A stretch of DNA of 64,000 bases, taken from NCBI GenBank assembly GCA_950295325.1, contig OX485805.1, positions 20,323,501 to 20,387,500 on the forward strand, given 5' to 3'. Source of the DNA: Polytrichum commune (Eukaryota; Streptophyta; Polytrichopsida; Polytrichales; Polytrichaceae). Made by a program: the position numbers and the translations under genes. The notes beneath the pieces were generated by a model that did no database searches, was not told where the DNA came from, and saw only the letters and a list, made by a program, of their open reading frames with translations. Below are positions 23,787 to 33,819 of the stretch, piece after piece; position 1 is the first letter of the stretch; each line of letters opens with the position of its first letter.

Positions 23787-24834
23787 CTGCAACAACAAGA
23801 AAATAAATCAGACCTAACTGAAAAAAAAATCCTAAACCAATCTGCATGTACTTCTGCAAAGAAATGACAAATGCCTCACATGAAATGTACTTGATCGACT
23901 TGTGGAAGTGAACACCGCGAACATGGCCATCATGCTCAGATCTGCTTGCGGGATCCAAATTAAAGGCAAGGAAAATGAAACCCCTTCACGATCCAAAACG
24001 CATCCTTCCATGGCACAAAACATCTTCAAAAGCTCACGACGAAACTCTTGCGTTGCAAGCAAGGGGGGGATCTATTGGGGGCACGAGCAATCAGAGCATG
24101 GGTAGTGAAGAAGAGGAGTTGGCAACTAGACGGAGGAAGAGGGGTGTCGGTTCAAGTCACATTCTCCCTCACAATGTCGACGATAGATCAAGCGGAAAGG
24201 GAGGGACTTGTTGTGTCCAAGAGCAACCATAGCATTATGGGCAAGCAGGAAGAGGAGTCACGGTTCAAGGCCAATTCACTCACTATCTTTAATAATATGA
24301 AACATGTATCAATGACCTGGTTAAAACAATTACATGATTGACAGGAGACTTATTTGAAGCATTTTTTGAACTATACATTATCTTTTCGTACATGCATTCC
24401 TGGATGGTCGATGTTTATGAAATTTTTGTTCCTTAGTAGTTGTTTATTCACATGGTTTTAGGAGCATTGTTGTCTCCCACAAGATATATGTGTGGGTGTG
24501 CATGCACATTGTACACACACAAATATATCTATATAGATATATAGATATATAGATATATAGATATATAGATATATAGATATATATAAATATATAAATATAT
24601 AGATATATATAGATATGTTGTTGCCACATCATTCCTCCAATCCCACTACAGTAGCAACAGTTGGAGGCTTTTTTGGAAAAGAGTTAATAAAAACAATAAA
24701 AAATGAAATCCTTCCCCTACCCTCCTTATGATTTTGTCAACTCCCACATGTACCGTATTTGATATAACCATGTGTGGTTAACCACCATGGGGATGTTTGG
24801 TTGTGCTTGTATGGCAGTATTAGAGAGCAGTGAT
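23787..24834. other. Intergenic DNA with (AGATAT)n microsatellite
   Basis: The stretch 24521-24617 is a hexanucleotide-like AGATAT/ATATAG array. The rest has no recognised gene; ORFs between 23900 and 24340 lack domains. Confidence 0.5.
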
Positions 24835-25192
24835 TGGGGAGATTTTTGAACATAATCGGTCGAGATCTTAGTGTTTGCAAGTCCAACCGGTTACATGTTG
24901 ACATCCTCCGCCTTTCCTTTATTAAATTGGGGTATATTCTCCTATAAATTCCTCTAAAATGATCACTAATTTTCCTGCAGTCTCGAGCTTCAACCATTTA
25001 TTTCTCAAACTCAACCAGTTCATTTGTACTCCAGTAACTAACTGCCGGTTCTCCCCGATCATTCATTGTTAGAGAGATTTAAGGCCAAGGTCTAGGGAAG
25101 GAACAAATTCAACCGGTTCATTTGTAACTAACTGTTGGTTCTCCCCGAGCATTCATTGTTAGAGAGATTTAAGGCCAAGGTCTAGGGGAGGA
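24835..25192 (-). repeat. MITE-A copy with duplicated end
   Basis: A minus-oriented MITE-A spans 24835-25057 (TGGGGAGATTTTT ... GGTTCTCCCCG). Its outer end plus about 45 bases of flank is repeated in tandem: AACTGCCGGTTCTCCCCG ... AAGGTCTAGGG occurs at about 25040-25100 and again at 25129-25187. This is probably a local duplication after insertion. Confidence 0.75.
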
Positions 25193-25289
25193 ATTAGTCG
25201 TTGTACAAAAAACTACGAGAGTTACAAATTACCCATCATACAGTAACATGAGTGCACGACTTGGGTGTGCACCCCTCCCCATTTCGGCT

Positions 25290-25527
25290 GGGGATTCGTG
25301 GCACTCAAGTAAAATCATCCATCCAAGATATCGTGGATGAAGTGGCTCCAATAAAAAAAGCCCCCCTATGGGGTTGAGGGCCGATTCATTTGAATGTGAC
25401 GTCACTAGACTAATTCGGGGCCTTTGACTCTATTTCCGGAATCAAATTTCCCAAAAATAGCCATTTAGATGATTCCTGTGTTTTTTTCATCCGCACGGAT
25501 GATTTTACTTGAGTGCCACGAATCCCC
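25290..25527. repeat. Short element with perfect 31 bp inverted ends
   Basis: The left arm 25290-25320 (GGGGATTCGTGGCACTCAAG...) is exactly reverse-complementary to 25497-25527. The 238 bp element has a non-coding centre and looks like a MITE. No clear target duplication was identified: ATTTC occurs on both sides, but with unequal spacing. Confidence 0.7.
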
Positions 25528-26285
25528 GGCCCCCTATTTCAAGCTGCTACATGTACGTATGAGTTAACCATTAGAAAGGGCTTTATATAGCTGGTGCTTC
25601 TGAGTCGTTTGGGCCTTATGATTGATTGCACACTTTACCGCACGCAACAAAAGCCAACCCAACGTTTTTTTCCTTCTTATTGGGTTTAACACATGACGAA
25701 ATATCACGACTGACACAAGGATTTTCAGTCCTTTGCTCTAACCAGCTCTTGATCTGCTTTGCGCTCCAAGAAAGCGAAAAAAACTATTTGAGCCGATGTC
25801 TTGTCATACAATTTTTCAAACTCCTAGTCTTATGAATTCAAGACGAATATATTCCCGAAGTGATCCTTTTGTCAAAGCTGTCAGTACGGAAGGCAGCTGC
25901 TTGGAATAAAGCCTTAACAAAATTGTCGTGTAGCACAACGCAAGGTTGACCTCAAAATAAGGCTAAAAAAATAAGAGTGGAAATCAAAAGCTTCCGTGTG
26001 GTCTAGAGCTAAATGTAGATATCCCATAACACATTCAAGTAGCGAATGATTCAACTTCCTATAAAAGCCCCTGGAATATACCCATAGGGCCGCTATGGCT
26101 GGAAAGCCAGGAAGAAATATGGACCTGCGTCCTCGGGATCTTTTGGAAAAAGAGTAAACATTTATGTTACAATTTTTAGCTCCATTGTATTCCAATCTCA
26201 GTGGTCTTATTCTATGTCCTTTGTTAGGAAACATTATTCTTTTTGTTATCCCTGATTTCAGAATACGACTGATACGAACAGTGTT
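25528..26285. other. Region without a recognised gene
   Basis: An open frame on the minus strand at 25914-26234 is 106 codons long but shows no known domain. Nothing else is supported. Confidence 0.4.
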
Positions 26286-26387
26286 CGGGGAGGACCGGTG
26301 CTTAGTTGCAGATGAACCGGTTGAGTTTGAGAAAGAACCACCGGTTGAAGTTCAAGACTTCAAGAGAATTACCGATCACTTTAGAGG

Positions 26388-26930
26388 TGTCGTGTAAACT
26401 AAGATCGTTAAATACAACAGATCAAGTGTCGTCATCAACATCAATTAGCAAAATAAACATAGCAAACTAATATGCTAAACAACCACCTCTTCAAGATGAG
26501 GGTTTCTCTCTCCAAGCTCAAGAAACTAAGAAGTCTCCTTACAAGCTTAAGAAACTATGAAATTCACACACAAGAGTCAAGCTATCTCTCACTCCACAAA
26601 GGGAGAATCCAAGAGTGCAAGTGATGGAGAAAGAATGCAAAGGCTTTACTCATGATCTACTACACCATAGCCATAAGATAGCAACAACAAGCTCTCTCTC
26701 TCTCTCTCAAAACACACTCACAAGACTTGACTTGACAACAATGGCAAGTCAAAATGCCTTCCTCTCCACATAACCCCAATCCTATGTGAATTTCATTCAT
26801 GGAGTGGATGAACAACTAACTAGGACTCCCAATGGAGTCCATAATCCATCCAAACACACATGGACTCCTAATGGAGTCCATTTACTCCTAATTTGACGTG
26901 ACTTAGCCCCCGATGTCGCCTCACGTGACA
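26388..26930 (-). repeat. Left (3') LTR, 543 bp, chimeric
   Basis: Read on the minus strand it begins TGTCACGTGAGG and ends TACACGACA. It consists of block B (26496-26930, shared with the right end) and block A (26388-26495, 108 bp). Block A is not present next to block B at the right end, so the two LTRs differ in their second half. Confidence 0.65.
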
Positions 26931-26932
26931 GC

Positions 26933-27049
26933 TGTTGTGTAAACTAAGATCGTTAAACACAACAGATCGAATGTCGTCATCAACATCAATTAGCAAAATA
27001 AACATAGCAAACTAATATGCTAAACAACCACCTCTTCAAGTGCCCCCCT
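26933..27049 (-). repeat. Second copy of block A plus polypurine-tract-like run
   Basis: The 108 bases 26933-27040 repeat block A with about four mismatches and lie just inside the left LTR, separated by GC. On the minus strand it is preceded by AGGGGGGCA (27041-27049), which resembles the polypurine tract that normally lies directly before a 3' LTR. The layout A-B-A' is unusual and may mark a recombined or tandem LTR. Confidence 0.6.
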
Positions 27050-27364
27050 AGCAGATAAGGAGCCACTCCAATCGGCTAGGAACAAACACACTCATCGGTA
27101 GAGGTGTTGAACATGATGAAGTTGTTGCTACATCTGTACATATCCAATTGGGTAGTGGTAATCTAAGGAATTAAATTCATGGTTGAGAAAGTAACCCAAG
27201 AACTGTAGGCTGGGTGCAATGTGAGCCCCATTCTTAATCGCCTTCAACAACTTATGTTGAATTCTTTGATAACTCTCCCAATGTGATTTTCAATCCCATA
27301 AAACTTCCGACCAACTAGATAACAACTTCACCACAAAGACATGTGGCAAACATCCACAAAGTCC

Positions 27365-28730
27365 CTAATCATGACCATTAACGGACATGTAGTGAGAGGC
27401 TTTCCGACAACGAGGACAAACCCAATTGCCAGAAGGAAGAGTCAAAAGGGGAGGTGTCAAACATGCCATGTGCCATCCACGTTGACAATGATCGCACAAT
27501 AACATCGTTGCAGCTCCTTTCTTCTCTCCATACACATAACAAGGCAGACCCTGTGGTACAACCGCCAACTCGGGATGCACAGAGCCGTCGATGGGAAGGT
27601 GATATGGAGCACAATTCTTTGAATGCTCATGACATTCCCGTCCATCCTTGCCTTCAAGCAATAATATACCACTTGGTAAAACATCTTTTATCCGCAAAAT
27701 TGTGCGCCCAGCCTTGACATGCAATGTCGTAGGCGCCTCCCGTTGCAAGTAAACATAATCCCCCTTGGAAAATCTACAAACCTGAGGTCGATAAGCTTCA
27801 CTGCGGATCTGGACATACCGTAATGCATCACGATGTTGAGTTATGTTTAAGTTCTCCATGGCCAAAGGTATGGCCTTTTGAAAGAATTCTGCTCGGTCAT
27901 GAAGACATTGAGCCCAAACATCTGGATCATCCAAGTCTACCACAGGAGCCAATTTCTCTCGCACAGAGCTAGGTAAAATTGGTTCCCGTCCATACAAGAG
28001 TTGGTAAAGACTATAGGATGCCAAAGAGGCTTGCCTGCTGAAACGGTAACCCATTGCTATCCATGGTAACATTAAGTCCCAATCGCGATGGTTGCCATGA
28101 AACAACCCATACTTCCGCAAACCGCGCTTGACAGTCTGAACAACTCGTTCAGCTAAGCCATCTGTCTCAGGGTGATCTCTGGAAGTTGTTCGATGATCAA
28201 TCAAAGCCTTAATACACAAAGCCTCGAAAGATCCAAGAAATTCTCTCCCTTGATCCGTCAATAACTCTGCAGGTGCTCCAAACCGTGCCAAAACTCGATC
28301 AAGAAATGCCATAGCCACCAATTCTGAGGAATTTTGGGAAGAGCCACGAGTTCAATCCACTTACTAAAATGCTCCACCATCACAAGTACATACTTTGCCC
28401 CACGTGGAGTGATAGTAAGCGGTCCGGCAAAATCCAAAGACCAACGATATCCCAAGCCCATAATAGGTAAAGGCTGAAATTGAGGTGATAAAGTATTAAA
28501 ACTTGACCTGACCCGGTCACATACTTCACACCTAGAAACATAAGTGGCAACCTGTTGATACATCCCAGTCCACCAATATTGGTTGCGCAACATAGAGTGT
28601 GTCTTGCGCACTCCAAAATGTCCAAACTCCTCGTGCACTTGCCGCACTAAAGAAGCTCTTTGACCTGGCCTTGGAACGATGCGCCTCGTTCCGTTTGGCC
28701 ACACACGAAATAACAAGCCGTTTGCCTAAC
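27365..28730 (-). pseudogene. Integrase with C-terminal PHD finger (Ty3/gypsy pol)
   Basis: The integrase makes the double-strand DNA copy join the host chromosome. The HHCC zinc-binding part (HEEFGHFG ... RCEVCDRV) lies at about 28650-28510. The catalytic core follows, with WSLDFAGPL, LLTDQGREF and DHPETDGLAERVVQT carrying the D, D, E residues. The frame breaks once near 28300, between KIPQN and VAMAFLDRV, and a TAG lies at about 28726. After the core there is a KGDYVYL ... LLLEGKDG module, then at 27550-27410 a PHD-like finger: LPCYVY ... LLCDHCQRGWHMACLTPPL ... GNWVCPRC. The second zinc ligand reads Tyr (CYVY instead of CxxC), a probable G-to-A change. The protein ends NGHD followed by TAG at 27365-27367. 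PHD fingers commonly read histone H3 tails, so it could steer integration; this is inference. Confidence 0.85.
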
Positions 28731-28989
28731 GAAACCTTGTTATTCGATGGCTAACTCTATCTCGCTCCATAGCAGATAGTCCAAGAAGAAATATCCCTTG
28801 TTGAAGTTTGTGCAAGACCGCCTGGTCTTCCCACACATCACTAACAATGACAGATTTATCAACCTCCTCATTTTGTTCTTCCATAAGGATCTCAGCAGCC
28901 CATCCCGACATCATTGTGAGATATGTGGCAGCATGCCAACCTGACACTGACTCACGATCATAATCTCCATGCCACCTGGCTCCAGTTAA

Positions 28990-29566
28990 ATCCTCATCTG
29001 AAGGACTTGGATTGTGAGACAATCCGTCTGCATCCAAGTTGGCAATTCATGTTCGGTGAACAACTTCAAAGTCATATTCTTGAAGTAACAATGCCCACCT
29101 AGCAAGTTTCCCGGTGAGTTTATCTGATTCCATAAGTCATTTTAAAGACTGATGATCAGTCACCAAAGTAAATTTTTGCCCATACAAATAAGGTCGAAAA
29201 TGTGCAATGGCCCAAACGCCCCTAAGGCCTCGCCTTCATAAGAAGAATAATTAGATTCAGCATTATAATTGCTTCTAGATGCATAAGACACCACATATTC
29301 TTTTCCCTCTTCATCTTTCTGTGTCAATACCGCTACCAACCCCACTGCACTCCAATCCGTGTGCAATTGAAAAACTCTAGACACATCTGGGCGTCGAAGC
29401 ACTGGCGCTGAACCGAGCCTCTGCTTCAATGTATCAAATGCTTGTTGTTATTCCCGACTCCAAATCCATGGTTGGTCTTTCCCCGTGAGAATGGTGAGAG
29501 GTTTGGCAATCAAACTAAAATTTTTGACAAACCTTATATAATAATTTGCCAATCCTAGAAATGCCC
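28990..29566 (-). pseudogene. RNase H region (Ty3/gypsy pol)
   Basis: After the RT connection (AFLGLANYY, interrupted at its start by the solo LTR) comes PWIWSRE, then the RNase H domain: FQLHTDWSAVGLVAVL with an active-site Asp, VVSYASRSNYNAESNYSSYEGEA with the Glu, and VTDHQSLK. The frame shifts near 29225, where AFGPLHIF should read WAIAHFRPYLYGQKF. At 29137-29139 TGA replaces the expected Trp of SLKWLMES. A further TGA lies near 29040. The domain would remove the RNA strand during reverse transcription. Confidence 0.85.
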
Positions 29567-30512
29567 TGTCGCAACCCTTGCTAGGTCCCTTAACAATCTT
29601 GCCAATTTTCATTTCTAGCAAAGATTACGAGCGCTAACCCTTCGCATTCCGCCATGCTAATGGATAGCTCCTCTTACCCCAAACCAATAGTTCATAGGAG
29701 GGAACCAACCCTCCTACTTTGCTTTCGGGACTCACCCCTTAATCGGTAACCCATTTCCCCAATGTGGACTTCCATCCATGGAAGTCCAATCCTATGTTGA
29801 TCATCGCGTTGCCGGAGCAACACTACAACAACCCGAACCATACTAGGCAACTATGGCCTCACAATAGGCCAAAGCCCATGGAGGCCTTGCCATTCGGCCT
29901 CGGGTGGGTGAGGCCACACCACCTCACCCATATAAGCCTCTAGGACTTTACACAGGGCCCCTACCCCACCGTGAACCAACCTCTTGTCTCTCTACCAAGA
30001 GTTGGGGCCAAGTGGACATTCTCCCTTAGCCGCTGGGCTAAGAAGCCTCTAGCAGCTTCAGACCATCATAACTTCCTTGTATGATGTCTTCATCTACGTT
30101 TCACGTAGATGCCGATGGACTCCTCACTTGCCCCATTTGGGCAAGTTATGAGGACGTTATGCCTCTTTGAACCTTGGCAGTCCCGGGAGTCACTCCCAGG
30201 CACTGCTGCACCAGGGCGCTGTCCTGGGACAGCGCCCCACTCAAATGGCCATAACTCCTAGCTCACACCTCCGATTGAGGTGTTCTTGAGCATTCTAGAA
30301 TCACCACGCCATGAGCTACGCATAGCTCATGGCCTTACCCTCATGCTTCCTAGTCTCAGTGGGTGGGAGGCGTTCCCAACGCCCGGGGCCCTCACCCACA
30401 CTAGGATCACTTGGGCCCTCTCACCAATGGCGCCACAAGTCCCGGGTGTCACTCCGGGATCCCCCTTGTGCCCATGGTGTTTCGGGCATTCCTTATGGAG
30501 AGGTGCGCGACA
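29567..30512 (+). mobile_element. Solo LTR (946 bp) inserted in the pol gene
   Basis: The insert begins TGTCGCAACCC and ends GTGCGCGACA, with TGTCGC/GCGACA inverted tips, and is flanked by exact 5 bp copies of TGCCC (29562-29566 and 30513-30517). Removing it restores the RT-RNase H connection (DVPRLRA-FLGLANYY). TG...CA ends plus a 5 bp duplication define an LTR. A TATA-like CCATATAAGCC near 29931 suggests plus orientation. It has no coding capacity. A 980 bp relative lies at 45253-46232. Confidence 0.9.
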
Positions 30513-31444
30513 TGCCCGAAGTCGTGGTACATCACTAGGTGCGGGAATTTTATGCAAAACATCCACCTTCGCCTGTTGCACACCAAGATCGTCAGGAACA
30601 ATCATGTGGCCTAAATAAGGCAATTGATCATAGAAAACTTACATTTGCCATGATGTAAATGGAGTCCCCACCATTGTAATCGTTCAAATACCGCTTGCAA
30701 ATGTCTCACATGATCATATGGACTATTACTAAAGATGATACCATCATCAATGTAACATGTAGCAAACGGTAAACCAGCCAATAATTGGTCCATCACCCGC
30801 TGAAATTCAGTTGGTGCATTTTTGATACCAAATTGCAAAAATTTCCAATGATAAAGTTCATCCTTGCCATCTTTATCAATTTCCCAAAATGCGGTCTTCA
30901 CCCGATCACCCAACAACAAAGGTAATTGATAATAACCAGACCTCAAATCCACAGTGCTGAAGATTCTAGCAAATCCCAGTGCATCAAATAACTCCTCTGG
31001 TATCGGTATTGGATATCGATCCGACTTGGTCTTGCTGTTGACTGAACGATAATCACCACACATCCGTTTTTCTGTCCAGTTGCCAAAGATATATTTCTTT
31101 GAAGGCATAACCGTGGCACAAGCATACTCTCCATTGAAGAGTTCAATCAATTCCGCTGCCAATAATTCTTGACATCGAGTTTGAACACCCAACCTTTCAG
31201 ATGTACTAAGTCTGTACGGCCGTCTGAAAATAAGATGGTCGTCCTCGAGTTGAATACGAACATGTTTATCTTTATATGCTTCAAGATCATGAAGACTAAA
31301 GGCAAAACAATTATGGTAAGAGCGAATAAATGCCCGTACCTTTCGTGTTTCGACACCAGTAAGTTTTGGCCCCACTTCAATTGGCCAATCGTCAAACTCC
31401 GTGATTTCCTTCTTCATAGAAGGATTGCCACTTGGTGCCAGCAC
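30513..31444 (-). pseudogene. Reverse transcriptase (Ty3/gypsy pol)
   Basis: This region copies the element RNA into DNA. The open frame 31444-30611 contains the classical Ty3 RT blocks: RRPYRLS, ATVMPSKK, KRMCGDYRSVN, PIPIPEELFDALG, FSTVDLRSGYYQ, FLQFGIKNAPTEFQRVMD and the catalytic YIDDGIIFS. It then loses frame near 30635, where KFSMINCLI should read KFFYDQLPYLGHMIV; the correct frame continues 30630-30520 with HKIPAPSDVPRLRA up to the solo LTR. The N-terminal DWPIEVGPKLTG segment links it to the region behind the methyltransferase. Confidence 0.9.
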
Positions 31445-31798
31445 AGCTTGTGATTGCTAGTCCGTGAAGAGGGCAACACCTTTGCCCCCATCATCTGCAC
31501 TTGAATCCAAATGCTTATCTTCTCCACTACAATCAGTTTGTGTAGTTACATAGCTACCCACATATGAAGTGTCACCAAGAAATAGAAGTGGAAACATTTT
31601 ATGTGCCTCTAACTTCCTAAAATCTTAGGACAAAACCGTAAAAACACGTTGGGCTCGAAGCTCTTCCGCAACATGTTGTTTCAAAGAAAATAATCACTTG
31701 GTGTCATTGACCTCCATGTGATCCTTGGATTGCAGCTCCATTGCCCCCTGACCATTGTTCTCTGCCCTCAGATGAAGCAATTGGTCATTCATACGTTA
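31445..31798 (-). other. Linker between methyltransferase and RT
   Basis: The same minus frame as RT continues upstream with stops at several places (TAA at 31796-31798 and a TAG near 31457). The readable parts (for example MELQSKDHMEVND and LGDTSYVGSYV) show no recognised domain, and may include the processing boundary between the two enzymes. Confidence 0.45.
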
Positions 31799-32830
31799 TT
31801 GAGCAGCAAGACAAATTCCAATTATCCACACAATGCTATTGAGATCCATAGCTTGTCCCAATAGGAAACGTCTCTGACCAACCTGAAGCCCATGAACAGC
31901 CGTGGTGCCTGTAGGAAAACCCATGGCTCATTCCCGCTCATTTGCCGTAGGCTCATCATGAGTTTGGGATTTTTGAATTCCAAACCATGTCTGGTCCACG
32001 AGATCGAAATGCAAAAGACAGTGAATATGTCACAAAAGTAGGTAGTGCACCTCTCGGAATTCCCACCTTGTAAATTAATGCAAATGGCAAGGTGTCATCC
32101 TTGGTAACTGCCAAAGAAATACGATGAGCATCTAAAATGTCATCCACCTTGCGATTCATAAGGCGGGGAATGCGGGCGATCGCCGCTGAAAGCACCTGAG
32201 GTGATACCAAATTGGTCTAAAACCAACGAGGCCGATGAGCAAAGAATCCCAAGGATGCAGCATCCAGAAATGTTGGGGTACCCAAAATTTGGTTAATGTA
32301 CTCACCATCCTTCACCACTTTGTGCCGTGTATCACCCAATAATGGCACATTTTCAAAAATGTACCCTGGCGGATTTGATTGGTGGGTAAACCACCATTGT
32401 GTCAATCGCATCAAATCCGCGAACAAACTAAACCTATGATCATCCAAACCCTGGCCAGTTCCTGCCCGTGAATGGCCTTGACAAGGTCATCCTGCAATAA
32501 TTAAATCCACGTGGCCCAATCTTCTCAAATCCTCATCACTAATCATAGTGACATCTGGAGGAAGTTGACCACAACATCCAAGAATCGCAGAGGCTGACAA
32601 TTGTGCAGGGTACCTCAACAACAATTGTTGAATGTGGTGTCGGACGGCTCTGTTGGCTGCATATCCAATATCCACATGAATATATCGCATAACTGTAATC
32701 CTAGCCTCCAACACTGCCGCCAAACCTGTGCCAATGCCCCAAAGATTTCTACAAGGACAATAGCTTCAGGTGGTGGTTGCCAACGAATGGATTGAGCAAA
32801 AGAAAATGAGGATGACGTTGGAGGTGTCTC
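31799..32830 (-). pseudogene. C5-cytosine DNA methyltransferase domain inside the retrotransposon
   Basis: Conserved motifs appear in canonical order. Motif I: VLVEIFG + GTGLAAVLEA, with one G missing in a GGGG run near 32736. Motif II: RYIHVDIG. Motif IV: VDLIIAG-stop-PCQGHSRAG, with the catalytic Cys kept. Next is GLDDHRFSLFADLMRL (motif V). Motif VI: YIFENVPLLGD. Motif VIII: FFAHRPRWF-stop-TNL. Motifs IX-X: EPTANERE-stop-AMGFPTGTTA ... QRRFLLGQAMDLNSIVWIIG. Stops at 32487-32489, 32217-32219 and 31928-31930 each sit where Trp is expected, and a second frameshift lies near 31970. The enzyme would add methyl groups to cytosine C5 in DNA. The order I to X is not the permuted order of plant DRM enzymes, so the domain was not taken from DRM; DNMT3-, Dnmt1/CMT- or bacterial-type origin is open. 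It lies between protease and RT, an unusual place for a captured domain. Confidence 0.88.
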
Positions 32831-33819
32831 TCCAAGCCCAAATCCGCTATAATATGTCGACAATGGTCGGATAACTCCTTAGGAGTACGCCATGGTGGAG
32901 GTGGATCCTTGAAATGTTGAGCAAAAATTTGTAAAGATGGCAAAATTTGTTGTTCTACTGCATTACAAGCGTAGTCCAATGTTTCCTCCAACAAAACTGG
33001 AGCACAAGGTAAATCCGCAACTGAACCGCTGCAACCAAACATTGCCTCCGCAACCATAGTCATAGAAGTAGCTGCAAATGCTACAGGAATAAATACCTTC
33101 ATGCCATCTCCAGAAGACCATCCCGGTCTAATCCATGCCTCTTCAGTCCAATTATCCAAACCAAAGCCAAGTGGATAAAGAGCTTGCTGACCAACAAGTA
33201 TATCATAGTTGGTAGCATTAGTAACAACACACTTCATTGACAAATGAGTGTAGGTAGGTCATGCCCCCACATTAAAAATCAAATGTAGAGGTGTCTTGGT
33301 GTAACCTGTTGCACGTTCAGTGCCCCCTACTGAAGTCACAATTGTGAATGGACAAGGATTTAAGTTTGCTGGCGTCAATCCAAGACTGTCAGCAAGTCCT
33401 TTGCCAATCATAACCAGTTGAGCACCGGAATCCATCATAACTCTCAGTGGTGTAGCACGAATAGTAGGTATATCCGCGCGTGAAACGACAAACAAAGATT
33501 TATCGTTCATCAGCCGTAGAACTCCAGGTTGCAAATTATGCCGCTCGCGAGCAGGCCTTGCAGAAATATCTGCAAGATATGCCGCTCCCGCTGCATAATT
33601 CGAAAAGGACGTGTCCACTGCTGAAATTGTTGATGGAGGAATATTAGTGTGCTTACCAAAAGCAATGATCGCCGCATCCGCAAGGCTCGCTCGCAAATTG
33701 GCTAAGTCCTCCACCTCCTCAGCCACAGGTACGTCAACAACAGCTTGGGATACTTGAAGGGATGGCAAATCCGCCTTTCCTTCTAACATTTTCCCAACTA
33801 AATGGAAAACTTCAGCAGG
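32831..33819 (-). pseudogene. Aspartic protease and following linker
   Basis: The protease processes the Gag-Pol polyprotein. Its catalytic site is the RVMMDSGAQLVMIG stretch with Asp at about 33432. Behind it are VTSVGGTERATGY and, beyond a TGA at 33259-33261, NATNYDILVGQQALYPLGF, the usual flap and C-terminal part of Ty3-type proteases. The frame is the same as Gag, separated by TAG at 33820. The 350 bases after the protease (SSGDGMKVFIPVAFAATS ... FKDPPPPW ... ELSDHCRHIIADLG) have no recognised domain and lead into the methyltransferase. Confidence 0.85.

Noticed and set aside
24521-24617. Possible CRISPR-like or satellite array
   Set aside because: It is a simple AGATAT microsatellite without spacers.
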